A DNA stretch of 64,000 bases from Methylobacterium planeticum (GCF_008806345.1 NZ_VZZJ01000021.1:25499-89498); one strand, 5' to 3'. Shown: positions 54,709 to 63,744, numbered from the stretch's first letter. The notes: generated by a model from the letters alone, not told the origin. Numbers and translations: made by a program.

Positions 54709-55367
54709 GCCTGCCGTCGCCGCTCCTCGCGGTGACGGACCGCCGCGCCTGCGCCGATCTCGCCGCGACCGTGCGGGGGATCCTGGCGGGGGGCGGTCGC
54801 TGGATCTGGTTTCGCGAGCCCGATCTCGCGGCGGCCGAGCGCCACCATCTGGCCGAGGCCCTGCTCGCCCAAGTGCGGCGGGCGGGCGGCCGCCTCAGCG
54901 TCGGCCGGGACGTGGCCCTCGCCGCCGCGATCGGTGCCGACGGGGTGCACCTGCCCGGCGGCAGCGGGCCGGAGGCCATCGCCGGCGCCCGGCGCGCCCT
55001 GCCCGGGAGGGCGCTGATCGGCGTCTCGGCGCATGGTCCGGGCGAGATCGCCCGGGCGGCGGGCGCCGACTACGTCACCCTCAGCCCGATCTTCGAGACC
55101 GCGAGCAAGCCGGGCTACGGCCCGGCGCTGGGGCCGGCCGCGCTCGACGCCGCCGCGCGGTCGGGTATTCCCGTCCTGGCGCTCGGAGGGATCACCCCCG
55201 GCGCGCTCCCGGCGTGCCGGCACGCGGGCGCGGCGGGCTTCGCGGTGATGGGCGGCCTGATGCGGGCCTGCGATCCCGCGCGGGCGACCGCGGCGCTGCT
55301 GGCGGCCTGGGATCCCGGGCAGGCCCCGGACCCCGAGGACGCGCGCTACTTCGGAGCCGGCCCGTAG
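54705..55367 (+). CDS. thiE: thiamine-phosphate synthase-like protein ThiE
   Basis: A 220-residue TIM-barrel protein that would couple the thiazole and pyrimidine phosphates to thiamine phosphate. It has LLAVTDRRACAD, the partly conserved WIWFREPDL (canonical xQxREK), GADGVHLPGGSG, LIGVSAHGPGEIARAAGADYVTLSPIFETASKPGYGPALG and LALGGITPG. The canonical first-loop and pyrophosphate-binding residues look somewhat changed, so a TenI-like role is possible. The GTG at 54705 overlaps thiG (GTGA). Its 3' end overlaps the convergent Anbu gene by 22 bp. thiC, thiD and thiL are not in the window. Confidence 0.88.
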   Translation: MSLPSPLLAVTDRRACADLAATVRGILAGGGRWIWFREPDLAAAERHHLAEALLAQVRRAGGRLSVGRDVALAAAIGADGVHLPGGSGPEAIAGARRALPGRALIGVSAHGPGEIARAAGADYVTLSPIFETASKPGYGPALGPAALDAAARSGIPVLALGGITPGALPACRHAGAAGFAVMGGLMRACDPARATAALLAAWDPGQAPDPEDARYFGAGP

Positions 55368-56095
55368 GGCGGGCGGGGGATCGCCCGGTGGGCCGCCCGC
55401 AGGGCCGCCGACCAGCGCTCACGCAGATCGTGGAAATAGGTCTCGCCGGCCTCGATCCGGTGATTCACCTCGAGGTCGAGGGCGCCGCGGCGGACCAGCG
55501 CGATGTCGATCGGAAGGCCGACGCCGAGATTCGACCGCATCGTCGAATCCATCGAGACGAGCCCGACCTTGAGGGCGTCGTAGAGCTCGGTCTGGAACTT
55601 CACCGCGCGGTCGAGGATCGGCTTGCCGTACTTGTGCTCGCCGATCTGCAGGAACGGGGCGTCGCCGCTGCACTCGATGAAGTTGCCCGCCGAGTAGATC
55701 AGGAACAGGTGCATCGGCTCGTCGCCGATCTGGCCGCCGAACAGCAGCGAGACCGAGAAGCGCAGGTTGGCCGCCTCGAACCCGTCCTTCTCGATCGCCC
55801 GGACCTGGCGGATCGCCCGGCCGATGAGCTGGGCCGCCTGGAACATCGTCGGCGCCTCGACGAGCTTCATCTTCGCCTCGCCCGCATCCCCCTCGACGCC
55901 CTCCGACAGCAGGCTCAGGACGGATTGGGTCACCGACAGGTTGCCGGCCGAGGCGAGCATCATCACCCGCTCGCCCGGGACGTTGAAGTGATGGAGCTTG
56001 CGATAGGTCGAGATGTCGTCGAGCCCCGCATTGGTGCGGGTATCGGCGATCATCACGAGGCCCTCCTCAACGAGGACGCCGACGCAGTAGGTCAT
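55346..56095 (-). CDS. Anbu, proteasome-type protease
   Basis: A 249-residue N-terminal-nucleophile hydrolase of the bacterial Anbu (ancestral beta subunit) family. After removal of Met the chain begins TYCVGVLVEEGLVMIADTRTN, giving Thr1 as nucleophile, Asp17, and Lys32 in STYRKLHHF, the proteasome triad. Further on are GDEPMHLFLIYSAGNFIECS and MDSTMRSNLGVGLPIDIALV. Anbu forms open rings of subunits; its natural substrate is unknown. It is last in the operon ATP-grasp, alpha-E, transglutaminase, Anbu, 49 nt after the transglutaminase-like gene. Confidence 0.92.
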   Translation of the reverse strand: MTYCVGVLVEEGLVMIADTRTNAGLDDISTYRKLHHFNVPGERVMMLASAGNLSVTQSVLSLLSEGVEGDAGEAKMKLVEAPTMFQAAQLIGRAIRQVRAIEKDGFEAANLRFSVSLLFGGQIGDEPMHLFLIYSAGNFIECSGDAPFLQIGEHKYGKPILDRAVKFQTELYDALKVGLVSMDSTMRSNLGVGLPIDIALVRRGALDLEVNHRIEAGETYFHDLRERWSAALRAAHRAIPRPPYGPAPK

Positions 56096-56144
56096 GGCTC
56101 ACAACTTTCGTGACCCGCACACGCCGCCGGGCGGGTCTTCGTCT

Positions 56145-56972
56145 CTAGGATTGGCTCGCGGCCTGTGCTTGCTCCACCCGCAGCTTCACGTCCAGCGTTT
56201 CGGTGCCCCCGCCCATGCGGCTGCCGCGGATCGGAGCCGCGCCGAGATAGTCGAGGCCGATGGCGACGCGGATGTAGGCCTCCGAGGTGCCGATGCCGTA
56301 GGCCGGATCGAAGCCGACCCAGCCGAGGTCGGGCACCAGGGTCTCGGCCCAGGCGTGGGCGGTCTCCTCCTCTCCCTCGCTCTCCTCCCGGAAGCAGTAG
56401 CCGGCGACGTAACGGGTCGGGAAACCGAGGTGGCGGGCGGCCGCGATGAAGATGTGGGTGAGGTCTTGGCACACGCCCTTGCCGGCCTCGAAGGCCTTGG
56501 CGGCGGTGGTGCTCGCGCTCGCCGGGCCGGCCGTATAGGATACCTGATCGTGAACGCCTGCGAGCAGCCGGTGCAGGCAGGGCAGGGCCGCCCGGTCGCC
56601 GGCCGCCCCGATGCGCTCGGCGAAGACCTGGATCTCCGGGCTCGCCACCACGAGGTCGGTGTCGCGCAAGTAGAACGGGTCGGGCAGGCGCTCGACGCCG
56701 CCGCGCACGATGCCGTGGCTCTCGTGGGTGTCGACCTCGCCGGAGACCCGGATCACCAGCGCGTCAGCCGGCTGGTCCGGGGTGAACCAGTGCACGATGT
56801 TGCCGAACCCGTCCTCGCGCTCGGTCAGCCGCCCGTCGATCGAGGGCTCGATGCGCCAGCGCCGGATATACTGGCCGTCATGGTCGCGCGGGGTCAGCCG
56901 CATGACCTGGATCAGGCTCCGCGCGGGCTGCTCGTAGCTGTAGATGGTCTCGTGGACGACGCGGATGCGCAT
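56145..56972 (-). CDS. transglutaminase-like cysteine peptidase of the Anbu operon
   Basis: A 275-residue protein starting MRIRVVHETIYSY, the standard opening of this family. It has an N-terminal beta domain and a C-terminal transglutaminase-like domain with a complete triad: Cys168 in GKGVCQDLTH, His206 in AHAWAETL and Asp222 in GFDPAYG. Family members are predicted to cleave or make peptide or isopeptide bonds. The ATG at 56972 is clear, since upstream in-frame sequence is non-conserved. It lies between the alpha-E and Anbu genes. Confidence 0.93.
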   Translation of the reverse strand: MRIRVVHETIYSYEQPARSLIQVMRLTPRDHDGQYIRRWRIEPSIDGRLTEREDGFGNIVHWFTPDQPADALVIRVSGEVDTHESHGIVRGGVERLPDPFYLRDTDLVVASPEIQVFAERIGAAGDRAALPCLHRLLAGVHDQVSYTAGPASASTTAAKAFEAGKGVCQDLTHIFIAAARHLGFPTRYVAGYCFREESEGEEETAHAWAETLVPDLGWVGFDPAYGIGTSEAYIRVAIGLDYLGAAPIRGSRMGGGTETLDVKLRVEQAQAASQS

Positions 56973-57105
56973 GCCTGGATACTGCCGTCTGGAGCCGCTT
57001 CCGCTGGCGCGAGACCAGACGTAACGCGTTGCGGGATCACGGGGTACATATGAGTCAGGAGCGTAGCCGACCCCCGCGGCCGACGACAGGGGGCGGGCCG
57101 ACGCC

Positions 57106-58050
57106 TCACACGAGGTACTGTGCGATGATGGCCTCGCCGACCTTGTTGTTCTCCTCGATGAAGGCGCTGACGAACTCGTGCAGGCCGGAGGCGAAGACCC
57201 GGTCGATGTCCTCGCTCTCCAGCCGCGCCAGCAGGTTGCTGGCGAGGCGCTGGCTCGCCCCGCGGCGCCCGTAGGCATCGGCGATGAGGTCGAGATGTTC
57301 CACCAGCACGCCGTAGCAATTGCTGAAGGAGCGCGGCATCTGCCGGTTCAGGATCAGCAGGTCGGCGACGAGCAGCGGCTTGATGCTCTCCCGGTAGACC
57401 CAGTGATAGGCGTTGAAGGCCGAGACCTCGCGCAGGATCGTGGTCCACTGGAAGTAGTCGAGGCTGCCGCCGATCTTCTCGTGGGCCGGCAGCAGGATCT
57501 GGTACTTCACGTCGAGGATGCGGGCGGTGTTGTCGGCCCGCTCGATCGCGGTGCCGAGCCGGGTGAACCAGTAGGCGTCGTTGCGCAGCATCGTCCGGTA
57601 GGCCGAGCCGTCGAAGGTCAGCGAGATGCCCTTGACCCAGTCGAGGAAGCGGGAGAACTCCTCCCGGTTCAGGTCGCGCCCCTCGTAGTTCCGCAATTCC
57701 AGCCAGGCGCCGTTGATCGTGTCCCACATCTCGGTGGTGAGCGCCGTCCGGACGCTGCGGGCGTTCTCGCGGGCGGTCTCGATGCAGCTCCGGATCGAGG
57801 AGGGGTTGTGCGGGCTGAAGGCCAGGAAGTTGCTGACCGTGTCGGCATTCACCCCGTCGTAGAGCGGCTTGAACACCGCCGTGTCGCCGGCCGAGGCCAG
57901 CGCCGAAGCCCATTCGTTGGTCTCGCCGCCGCCATAGGCGGACGGCAGCGAGGCGAGCCGGTGGGCCGCGTCGAGGATGCGGGCCACGAACTCGGCGCGC
58001 TCGACGTAGCGCGAGAGCCAGTAGAGGTTGTCGGCAGTCCTGGAGAGCAT
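57106..58050 (-). CDS. alpha-E domain protein (DUF403)
   Basis: A 314-residue all-helical protein with the signature start MLSRTADNLYWLSRYVERAEFVARILDA, conserved ARSVRTALTTEMWDTIN and SRFLDWVKG, and TMLRNDAYWFTRLGTAIERADNTARILDVKY in the second half. The fold is the alpha-E domain, always linked to the ATP-grasp and transglutaminase partners. It may bind the peptide substrate or product. The standard ATG is at 58050. It follows the ATP-grasp gene by 98 nt. Confidence 0.93.
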   Translation of the reverse strand: MLSRTADNLYWLSRYVERAEFVARILDAAHRLASLPSAYGGGETNEWASALASAGDTAVFKPLYDGVNADTVSNFLAFSPHNPSSIRSCIETARENARSVRTALTTEMWDTINGAWLELRNYEGRDLNREEFSRFLDWVKGISLTFDGSAYRTMLRNDAYWFTRLGTAIERADNTARILDVKYQILLPAHEKIGGSLDYFQWTTILREVSAFNAYHWVYRESIKPLLVADLLILNRQMPRSFSNCYGVLVEHLDLIADAYGRRGASQRLASNLLARLESEDIDRVFASGLHEFVSAFIEENNKVGEAIIAQYLV

Positions 58051-58148
58051 GGGATCTTCGCTACGAACGCTTCGGCCGCGACCGCGACCGAAATCAGGGA
58101 ATGCCTCGGATCACGGCAGGTTCGCCTGCCGAAAATTTAAGCAGGCGC

Positions 58149-59588
58149 TCAGGCATCGAGGACCCAGGTGTCCTTGGTGCCGCCGCCCTGGCTCGAATTC
58201 ACGACCAGCGAGCCCTCCTTCAGGGCGACGCGGGTGAGGCCGCCCGGCACGATGCGGATCTCGTCGGCGCCGCAGAGCACGAAGGGCCGCAGGTCGACGT
58301 GGCGGGGCGCGACGCCGGAGGCGACGAAGGTCGGGCAGGTGGAGAGGGACAGGGTGGGCTGGGCGATGAAGCCCTCCGGCGCGTGCCGCAGGCGGCGCCC
58401 GAATTCCTCGATCTCCCGCTTCGTCGCGTGCGGGCCGACCAGCATGCCGTAGCCGCCGGAGCCGTTGACCTCCTTCACGACGAGCTCGTGCAGGTTGTCC
58501 ATCACGTAGTTGAAGGCCTCCTTCTCGCGGCAGCGATAGGTCGGCACGTTGTGCAGGATCGGGTCCTCGCCGGTGAAGAACTTCACGATGTCCGGCATGT
58601 AGCTGTAGACCGCCTTGTCGTCGGCGATGCCGGTGCCGACGGCGTTCGCCAGCGTCACGGTCCCGCGCTCGTAGGCGTTCATGATGCCGGGCACGCCGAG
58701 CATGGAATCCGGCCGGAACACCAGCGGGTCGAGGAAGTCGTCGTCGAGGCGGCGGTAGATCACGTCGACCCGGCGCGGCCCCTCGGTGGTGCGCATGTAG
58801 ACGACGTCGTCCTTGGTGAAGAGGTCTGACGCCTCGACGAGCTCGACGCCGAGCTTGTCGGCCAGGAACGAGTGCTCGTAGAAGGCCGAGTTGTAGCGGC
58901 CGGGCGTCAGCAGCACGACAGTCGGATCGCGCGTCGCGGTCGTCGGCGCCAGGCTGCGCAGGGTGGCGAGCAGCGCATCCGGGTAGTTCTCGACCGGCGC
59001 GACCCGGTGGCGGGAGAACAGGTCCGGGAAGAGGCGCAGCATCACCTCCCGGTTCTCCAGCATGTAGGAGACGCCGGACGGGATGCGGGCATTGTCCTCG
59101 AGGACGAAGAAGTCGTTCTCGCCGGTGCGCACGATGTCGATGCCCGCGACGTGGACGTAGAGGTTGTGCGGCACCCGGAAGGAGCGCATCTCCATCCGGT
59201 AATGGGCGTTCCGGTAGACGAGATCGGCCGGGATGATGCCGGCCTTGATGCATTCCTGGGCCCCGTAGATGTCGCTCAGGAAGGCGTTGATCGCCGTGAC
59301 GCGCTGCTTCAGGCCGCGCTCCAGGAAGCCCCATTCGGTCTTGGTCAGCACGCGCGGGATGATGTCGAAGGGGATCAGCCGCTCGGTCGATTCGTTGTCG
59401 CCGTAGACCGCGAAGGTGATGCCGATGCGGCGGAACAGCAGCTCGGCCTGGCTGCGGCGGGTGTTGAAATGCTCCGGGGGCGTCGCATCGAGCCAGGCCT
59501 TGAGCTGGCCATAGGCCTCGCGCACGGCTGCGGGACTGAGCCCACCGCCCTCCAGGCCCGTCATCTCGTCGAACGCAACTCGCGCCAT
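58149..59588 (-). CDS. circularly permuted ATP-grasp peptide ligase (DUF404/407)
   Basis: A 479-residue protein of the circularly permuted ATP-grasp family. Motifs are FRRIGITFAVYGD, ERLIPFDIIPRVLTKTEW, AHYRMEMRSFRVP, FFVLEDNARIPSGVSYMLENRE, LTPGRYNSAFYEHSFLA, IYRRLDDDFLDPL, VKEVNGSGGYGMLVGP and VNSSQGGGTKDTWVL. The family is predicted to form amide bonds with ATP, making a short peptide or tag. The ATG at 59588 has GGGAGG 6 nt upstream and is preferred over a GTG six codons earlier. It is the first gene of the Anbu operon. Confidence 0.93.
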   Translation of the reverse strand: MARVAFDEMTGLEGGGLSPAAVREAYGQLKAWLDATPPEHFNTRRSQAELLFRRIGITFAVYGDNESTERLIPFDIIPRVLTKTEWGFLERGLKQRVTAINAFLSDIYGAQECIKAGIIPADLVYRNAHYRMEMRSFRVPHNLYVHVAGIDIVRTGENDFFVLEDNARIPSGVSYMLENREVMLRLFPDLFSRHRVAPVENYPDALLATLRSLAPTTATRDPTVVLLTPGRYNSAFYEHSFLADKLGVELVEASDLFTKDDVVYMRTTEGPRRVDVIYRRLDDDFLDPLVFRPDSMLGVPGIMNAYERGTVTLANAVGTGIADDKAVYSYMPDIVKFFTGEDPILHNVPTYRCREKEAFNYVMDNLHELVVKEVNGSGGYGMLVGPHATKREIEEFGRRLRHAPEGFIAQPTLSLSTCPTFVASGVAPRHVDLRPFVLCGADEIRIVPGGLTRVALKEGSLVVNSSQGGGTKDTWVLDA

Positions 59589-59832
59589 CGCCTGCCTCCC
59601 TGACACCCCACGCTAGAGGCAAGAGGCGCGCCACGCAAAGGCAAAGACAGGGCGGCGCGCGACCCGCGCAGGGCCCCGGCGCGGACCTCGCCGAAGCTTG
59701 GCAAGGGAATGGCCGTGCAGGCAAAAACTCGAGTAAAACGCCGCGATCCGGCCGTCGCCAAGCCATTGGCTACATGCGAGGCAGGATTTCGCCCGGAGTT
59801 TTGTCCCTCGGTCCAGTTTAGACCTCAAGGTC

Positions 59833-60570
59833 TCAGATAAGCTTCAGACCTTTCAGGCTCGCGTGACCGTCGCGGCCGAGGATGATGTGGTCGTGAACCA
59901 CGATGCCGAGGGGGTCGAGGACTGCGATGATCTCGCGGGTCATCTTGACGTCGGCGGTCGAGGGTGTCGGGTCGCCGGACGGGTGGTTGTGGGCCAGGAT
60001 GATGGCGGTGGCCGAGAGTTCGAGGGAGCGCCGGGCCACCTCCCGGGGATAGACCGGGGTGTGGTCGATGGTGCCGCGCCCCTGCACCTCGTCGGCGATC
60101 AGGTGGTTGCGCTTGTCGAGGAAGAGGATGCGGAACTGCTCGCGGGGCGAGAACGCCATGGTGGCCCGGCAATATTCGAGCACGGCGCCCCAGGATGACA
60201 GCAGCGGGCGCGCCGCGATGGCGCCCCGCGCCAGCCGATGGCCCGCCGCCTCGATCAGCTTCAGGTCCGCGACGATGCCGGCGCTGACGCCCTCGACCTC
60301 GGCGAGGCGGGCGGGCTCGGCGCTGATCACCTCGGCGAAGCTCCCGAATCGGCGGATCAGCGCCTTGGCCAGCGGCTTCACGTCCCGCCGGGGAATCGCC
60401 CGGAACAGCGCCAATTCCAGGAGTTCGTAATCCGGCAGCGCGTCCGCGCCGCCTTGCGCGAAGCGGGCGCGCAGGCGGTCGCGGTGGCCGAGGTAATGCG
60501 GCGCCTCGCCGGGCTCGGGCGCGGCCTCCGACCCGCCGAGCAGATCGGGTTCCGGTTCCGGCCGCTTCAC
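59833..60570 (-). CDS. radC: RadC-family JAB/MPN protein
   Basis: A 245-residue protein with an N-terminal helix-hairpin-helix part (PDYELLELALFRAIPRRDVKPLAKALIRRFGSFAEVISA, GVSAGIVADLKLI) and a C-terminal metalloprotease-like JAMM domain (EQFRILFLDKRNHLI, ATAIILAHNHPSGDPTPSTADV with the His-x-His and Asp ligands, LGIVVHDHIILG). Despite the historical name, a role in DNA repair is not proven. It begins with GTG at 60570, 10 nt after the map stop, so the two form an operon. Confidence 0.93.
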   Translation of the reverse strand: MKRPEPEPDLLGGSEAAPEPGEAPHYLGHRDRLRARFAQGGADALPDYELLELALFRAIPRRDVKPLAKALIRRFGSFAEVISAEPARLAEVEGVSAGIVADLKLIEAAGHRLARGAIAARPLLSSWGAVLEYCRATMAFSPREQFRILFLDKRNHLIADEVQGRGTIDHTPVYPREVARRSLELSATAIILAHNHPSGDPTPSTADVKMTREIIAVLDPLGIVVHDHIILGRDGHASLKGLKLI

Positions 60571-60580
60571 CGCCGGGGCC

Positions 60581-61411
60581 TCAGGCGGGGAGGTTCGAGG
60601 GCTGGTGGAACCCCTTGGGCGAGACCGTGAAGATCTCGACGCCCGTCTCCGTCACCGCGACGGTGTGCTCGTACTGGGCCGAGAGCGAGCGGTCGCGGGT
60701 CACCGCCGTCCAGCCGTCGGAGAGCACCTTCACGGCGGGCCGCCCGAGATTGATCATCGGCTCGACGGTGAAGAACTGGCCGGGCTTCAGGGGCACGTCG
60801 TAGCTCGGCTCGACGTAGTGCAGGATGGTCGGCGCGTCGTGGTAGGTCCGGCCGAGGCCGTGGCCGCAGAAGTCGCGCACCACCGAGCAGCGCTCGGCCT
60901 CGGCGAAGGTCTGGATCGCCCGCCCGATATCGTTCGTCGAGCCGCCCGGTTTGATCGCCGCGATGCCGCGCATCAGCGCCTCGTAGGTGATCTCGCAGAG
61001 CCGCTGCGCCTTGCGCGGCACCTCGCCCACATAGGCCATCCGGCTCGAATCGCCGTGCCACCCGTCGAGGATCAGGCAGATGTCGAGATTGACGATGTCG
61101 CCCTCGCGCAGGGGTTTGTCGTTCGGGATGCCGTGGCAGACCACGTGGTTGATCGAGGTGCAGATCGATTTCGGGTAGCCACGGTAGAACAGCGAGGCCG
61201 GATAGGCGCCGTGATCCATCGCGAAGGTGTAGGCGAGGGCGTCGAGATGCTCCGTCGTCACGCCCGGCTGCACCGCCGCCATCAGGAGGTCGAGGGCCTC
61301 GGCGGTGAGGCGGCCGGCGCGGCGCATGCCCTCGAAATCCTCCGGGCCGTGGATCGGCGGCTCGGGCGCGCGGCGCGCGCCCTGTACGGACGCTTGATCT
61401 TGCTGGGTCAT
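60581..61411 (-). CDS. map: type I methionine aminopeptidase
   Basis: A 276-residue metal-dependent peptidase that removes the initiator Met. Metal ligands appear in order: Asp in GDIVNLDICLI, Asp in GWHGDSSRMAYVG, His in CGHGLGRTYHDAP, Glu in FFTVEPMINLG and Glu in AVTETGVEIFTV. The substrate His is in INHVVCHGIP. There is a polar N-terminal extension of about 22 residues. The ATG at 61411 is standard. It leads radC and diverges from the CHCC zinc protein. Confidence 0.95.
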   Translation of the reverse strand: MTQQDQASVQGARRAPEPPIHGPEDFEGMRRAGRLTAEALDLLMAAVQPGVTTEHLDALAYTFAMDHGAYPASLFYRGYPKSICTSINHVVCHGIPNDKPLREGDIVNLDICLILDGWHGDSSRMAYVGEVPRKAQRLCEITYEALMRGIAAIKPGGSTNDIGRAIQTFAEAERCSVVRDFCGHGLGRTYHDAPTILHYVEPSYDVPLKPGQFFTVEPMINLGRPAVKVLSDGWTAVTRDRSLSAQYEHTVAVTETGVEIFTVSPKGFHQPSNLPA

Positions 61412-61635
61412 GGGTTCGGGAGTCTTCGTGAAGCCGGCTTGGTCCTCTCTTATGTACGGGCTGGGCGCGGTGACGCCAACCCGAGGCTGACCCGACGCGC
61501 ACTAGGATTGCGCCGCGCGAGCGGCTAGAGCCAGGGCCGCCCGTGGCGCCGGCGCCCGGGCCCGGATACGATGCATCTGACGATGGACCCCGCGCGGCGG
61601 CGAATGCCCGCGCCACGGGAAGGCAGGACGGCGCG

Positions 61636-61893
61636 ATGGCTGACAAGGCGGTACCGCATTTCCACAACGACATCGGCGTGGCGGTGATCCATGTGGGCTC
61701 GCGGGAGTTCATGTGCATCGGGGCGCTGCCGCCCTTCGATCACCCCCACGTCTTCCTCGACATGGGCGCCGATCACGAGATCATCTGCCAGTACTGCTCC
61801 ACCCTCTACCGCTACCGGCCGAGCCTGAAGGCGGGCCACGCCGACCCCGACACCTGCGTCTGGGACGACCGCACCAAGGCCGCGGCGGAATAG
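61636..61893 (+). CDS. small CHCC-type zinc-finger protein
   Basis: An 85-residue protein with the zf-CHCC pattern: CIGALPPFDHPHVFLDMGADHEIICQYCSTLY gives one Cys, a His and a C-x2-C pair. The same domain occurs in the mitochondrial complex I subunit NDUFS6 and its bacterial relatives. It probably binds one zinc ion. The ATG at 61636 is chosen as it directly begins the conserved region. An FAD monooxygenase gene follows after 19 nt. Confidence 0.88.
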   Translation: MADKAVPHFHNDIGVAVIHVGSREFMCIGALPPFDHPHVFLDMGADHEIICQYCSTLYRYRPSLKAGHADPDTCVWDDRTKAAAE

Positions 61894-61912
61894 GCCGGGA
61901 CCGCCGCGCCCC

Positions 61913-63100
61913 GTGAGCGCCCTCGACATCGCCATCGTCGGTGCCGGGATCGGCGGGCTGACGGCCGCGCTCGCCCTCGATGCCGCCGGCCACGCGGTGA
62001 CGCTGGTGGAGCGCCGCACCGGCTTCAGCGAGGTCGGCGCCGGCCTCCAGCTCTCGCCGAACGCGAGCCGCGTGCTGATCGCCCTCGGCCTCGGCGGCGC
62101 CCTGCGCCGGGCGGCCTCGGAGCCGCCGGGGGTGATCGTGCGCGCCCTCGATACGGGGCGCCGGATCGGCGGCGTCAGCCTTGGGAGCGCGGCCCGCGAG
62201 CGCTACGGCGCGCCCTACTACGTCATTCACCGCGCCGACCTGCAGACGCTCCTTCTCGACGCCGTCCGGGGCCGCCCGCGCATCCGCCTCATGGTGGGGC
62301 GCGACGTCACCGGCCTGTCCGAGACGGACGGATCCGCCGCCCTCACCCTCGAGAGCGTCAATGGCGGCCGCACCGAGACCCTGACATCGGATCTCATCGT
62401 CGGCGCCGACGGCCTGCGCTCGCGCATCCGCCAGCACCTCGATGCCCGGCCGCTCTCGGCGGGGCACATGGGCGCGTGGCGGGCGGTGGTGCCGCGCGAG
62501 GCGGTACCGGCCGAGCTTCAGGACGAGGCCACGGGCCTCTGGCTCGGGCGCGGCCGGCACGTGGTGCATTACCCGATCCTCGGCGGGCAGCGCCTCAACG
62601 TCGTGGCGATCGTGCCCGAGCGGCAGGGGGACGAGGATTGGGGCCGCCTGGGCGAGCCCGCGGTGCTGCGGGCGCATTTTCGCGATGCGGCGCCGCCGCT
62701 GGCGGAACTCCTCGGCCTGCCGGATTCCTGGCTGGTCTGGTCCCTGGTCGAGCGGCGCGTCGCGCGCCCGATGGCGCGCGGCCGCATCGCCCTGCTCGGC
62801 GATGCCGCCCACCCGGTGCTGCCCTTCCTGGCGCAGGGCGCCGCCCTCGCGATCGAGGATGCGGCCATCCTGACCCGCTGCCTCGCCGGCGCGGACGTGC
62901 CGGCCGCGCTCGCGGCCTACGCCCGCGCCCGCCGAGGCCGCGTCCGCCGGGTGCAGCGCGCGGCGCGCCAGAACGGCCGAACTTATCACGCGCGCGGCGT
63001 CACCGCCTTCGTGCGCAACGCCGTGATGCGCCGCCTCGGACCCGACCGCATGCGCGAGCGCTACGCCTGGCTCTACGGCTGGACCCCCGAGAGCGGCTGA
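61913..63100 (+). CDS. FAD-dependent aromatic-ring-type monooxygenase
   Basis: A 395-residue flavoprotein of the salicylate/p-hydroxybenzoate hydroxylase group (also includes UbiH-like enzymes). It has the Rossmann motif DIAIVGAGIGGLTAALALDAAGHAVTLVER, GAGLQLSPNASRVL, the DG motif LIVGADGLRSRIR, and GD motif RIALLGDAAHPVLPFLAQGAALAIEDA. NAD(P)H-dependent hydroxylation of an aromatic or quinone precursor is likely; the substrate is unknown. It starts with GTG at 61913. It may be co-transcribed with the CHCC protein. Confidence 0.88.
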   Translation: MSALDIAIVGAGIGGLTAALALDAAGHAVTLVERRTGFSEVGAGLQLSPNASRVLIALGLGGALRRAASEPPGVIVRALDTGRRIGGVSLGSAARERYGAPYYVIHRADLQTLLLDAVRGRPRIRLMVGRDVTGLSETDGSAALTLESVNGGRTETLTSDLIVGADGLRSRIRQHLDARPLSAGHMGAWRAVVPREAVPAELQDEATGLWLGRGRHVVHYPILGGQRLNVVAIVPERQGDEDWGRLGEPAVLRAHFRDAAPPLAELLGLPDSWLVWSLVERRVARPMARGRIALLGDAAHPVLPFLAQGAALAIEDAAILTRCLAGADVPAALAAYARARRGRVRRVQRAARQNGRTYHARGVTAFVRNAVMRRLGPDRMRERYAWLYGWTPESG

Positions 63101-63146
63101 GCGTCGCTTGATCTGCGCAGCCGCTCTCGCTACCGCAGGAGCGGAT

Positions 63147-63233
63147 GCGGACGTGGCGAAACCGGTAGACGCACGAGACTTAAAATCTTGCGGCCGCAAG
63201 GCTGTGCGGGTTCGAGTCCCGCCGTCCGCACCA
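63147..63233 (+). tRNA. tRNA-Leu (anticodon UAA)
   Basis: Acceptor arms GCGGACG (63147-63153) and CGTCCGC pair, followed by A and an encoded CCA ending at 63233. The anticodon stem CGAGA/TCTTG encloses loop CTTAAAA with anticodon TAA. A long variable arm (CGGCCGCAAGGCTG region) is class II as expected for leucine, and the T-loop is GGTTCGAGTCC. The end of tRNA genes such as this is a common integration site. Confidence 0.97.
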
Positions 63234-63744
63234 ACACTTAGCTCGGTTTCGGGGTTCAGGCTTGAGCGGCTGGGGTAACGCTGAGGGTAGCAGCGCGACC
63301 AGTCACTCGGGCTGTTCCGCCCAGGGTTATGCGCCCGAGGACCATTCTTGTCGGACCTCCCGTGCATGTGCCGGCAGTGGTTCGCGGAAGGTGGTGCGAC
63401 GCGGTTGCACTGCAGCATTCCATCCCGCAGTGCGTATCCACGAGGAAGCTAAGGGACCCTCCTCGTGATCACTTCCATTTTGAATTCGGCTGCCGGCTGG
63501 GCTGCGACCCGCATCCTCTGCTACTCGCTCGGCGCCTCGCCGAGTCAACTCTCGTTCCTGCTGCCCAGCCCAGACCAGCGTGATCCGAGCTTCGGCCTCC
63601 ATGCTAATCGCACGACGGAACGCGATCGGCTTTCGTGTCGGCTCTGCGTCCTCGAGGTGCGCGCCATCATGGCGCAGACCTTCTTTGGGTGATTCGCGGG
63701 TTGCCCGTCTACGCGCCGCGATCGGCACGAGACGAGGCACGCCC
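63234..63744. other. 511-nt region with no convincing gene after tRNA-Leu
   Basis: Open frames here are short, overlap on both strands, and have Cys/His/Trp-rich translations without family resemblance. Codon bias is weaker and AT content higher than in the rest of the window. I see no integrase start, no copy of the tRNA 3' end, and no terminal inverted repeats. Confidence 0.5.

Noticed and set aside
63147..63418. Minus-strand frame translating as GADGGTRTRTALRPQDFKS
   Set aside because: This is the well-known artefact of reading tRNA-Leu on its opposite strand, not a protein.
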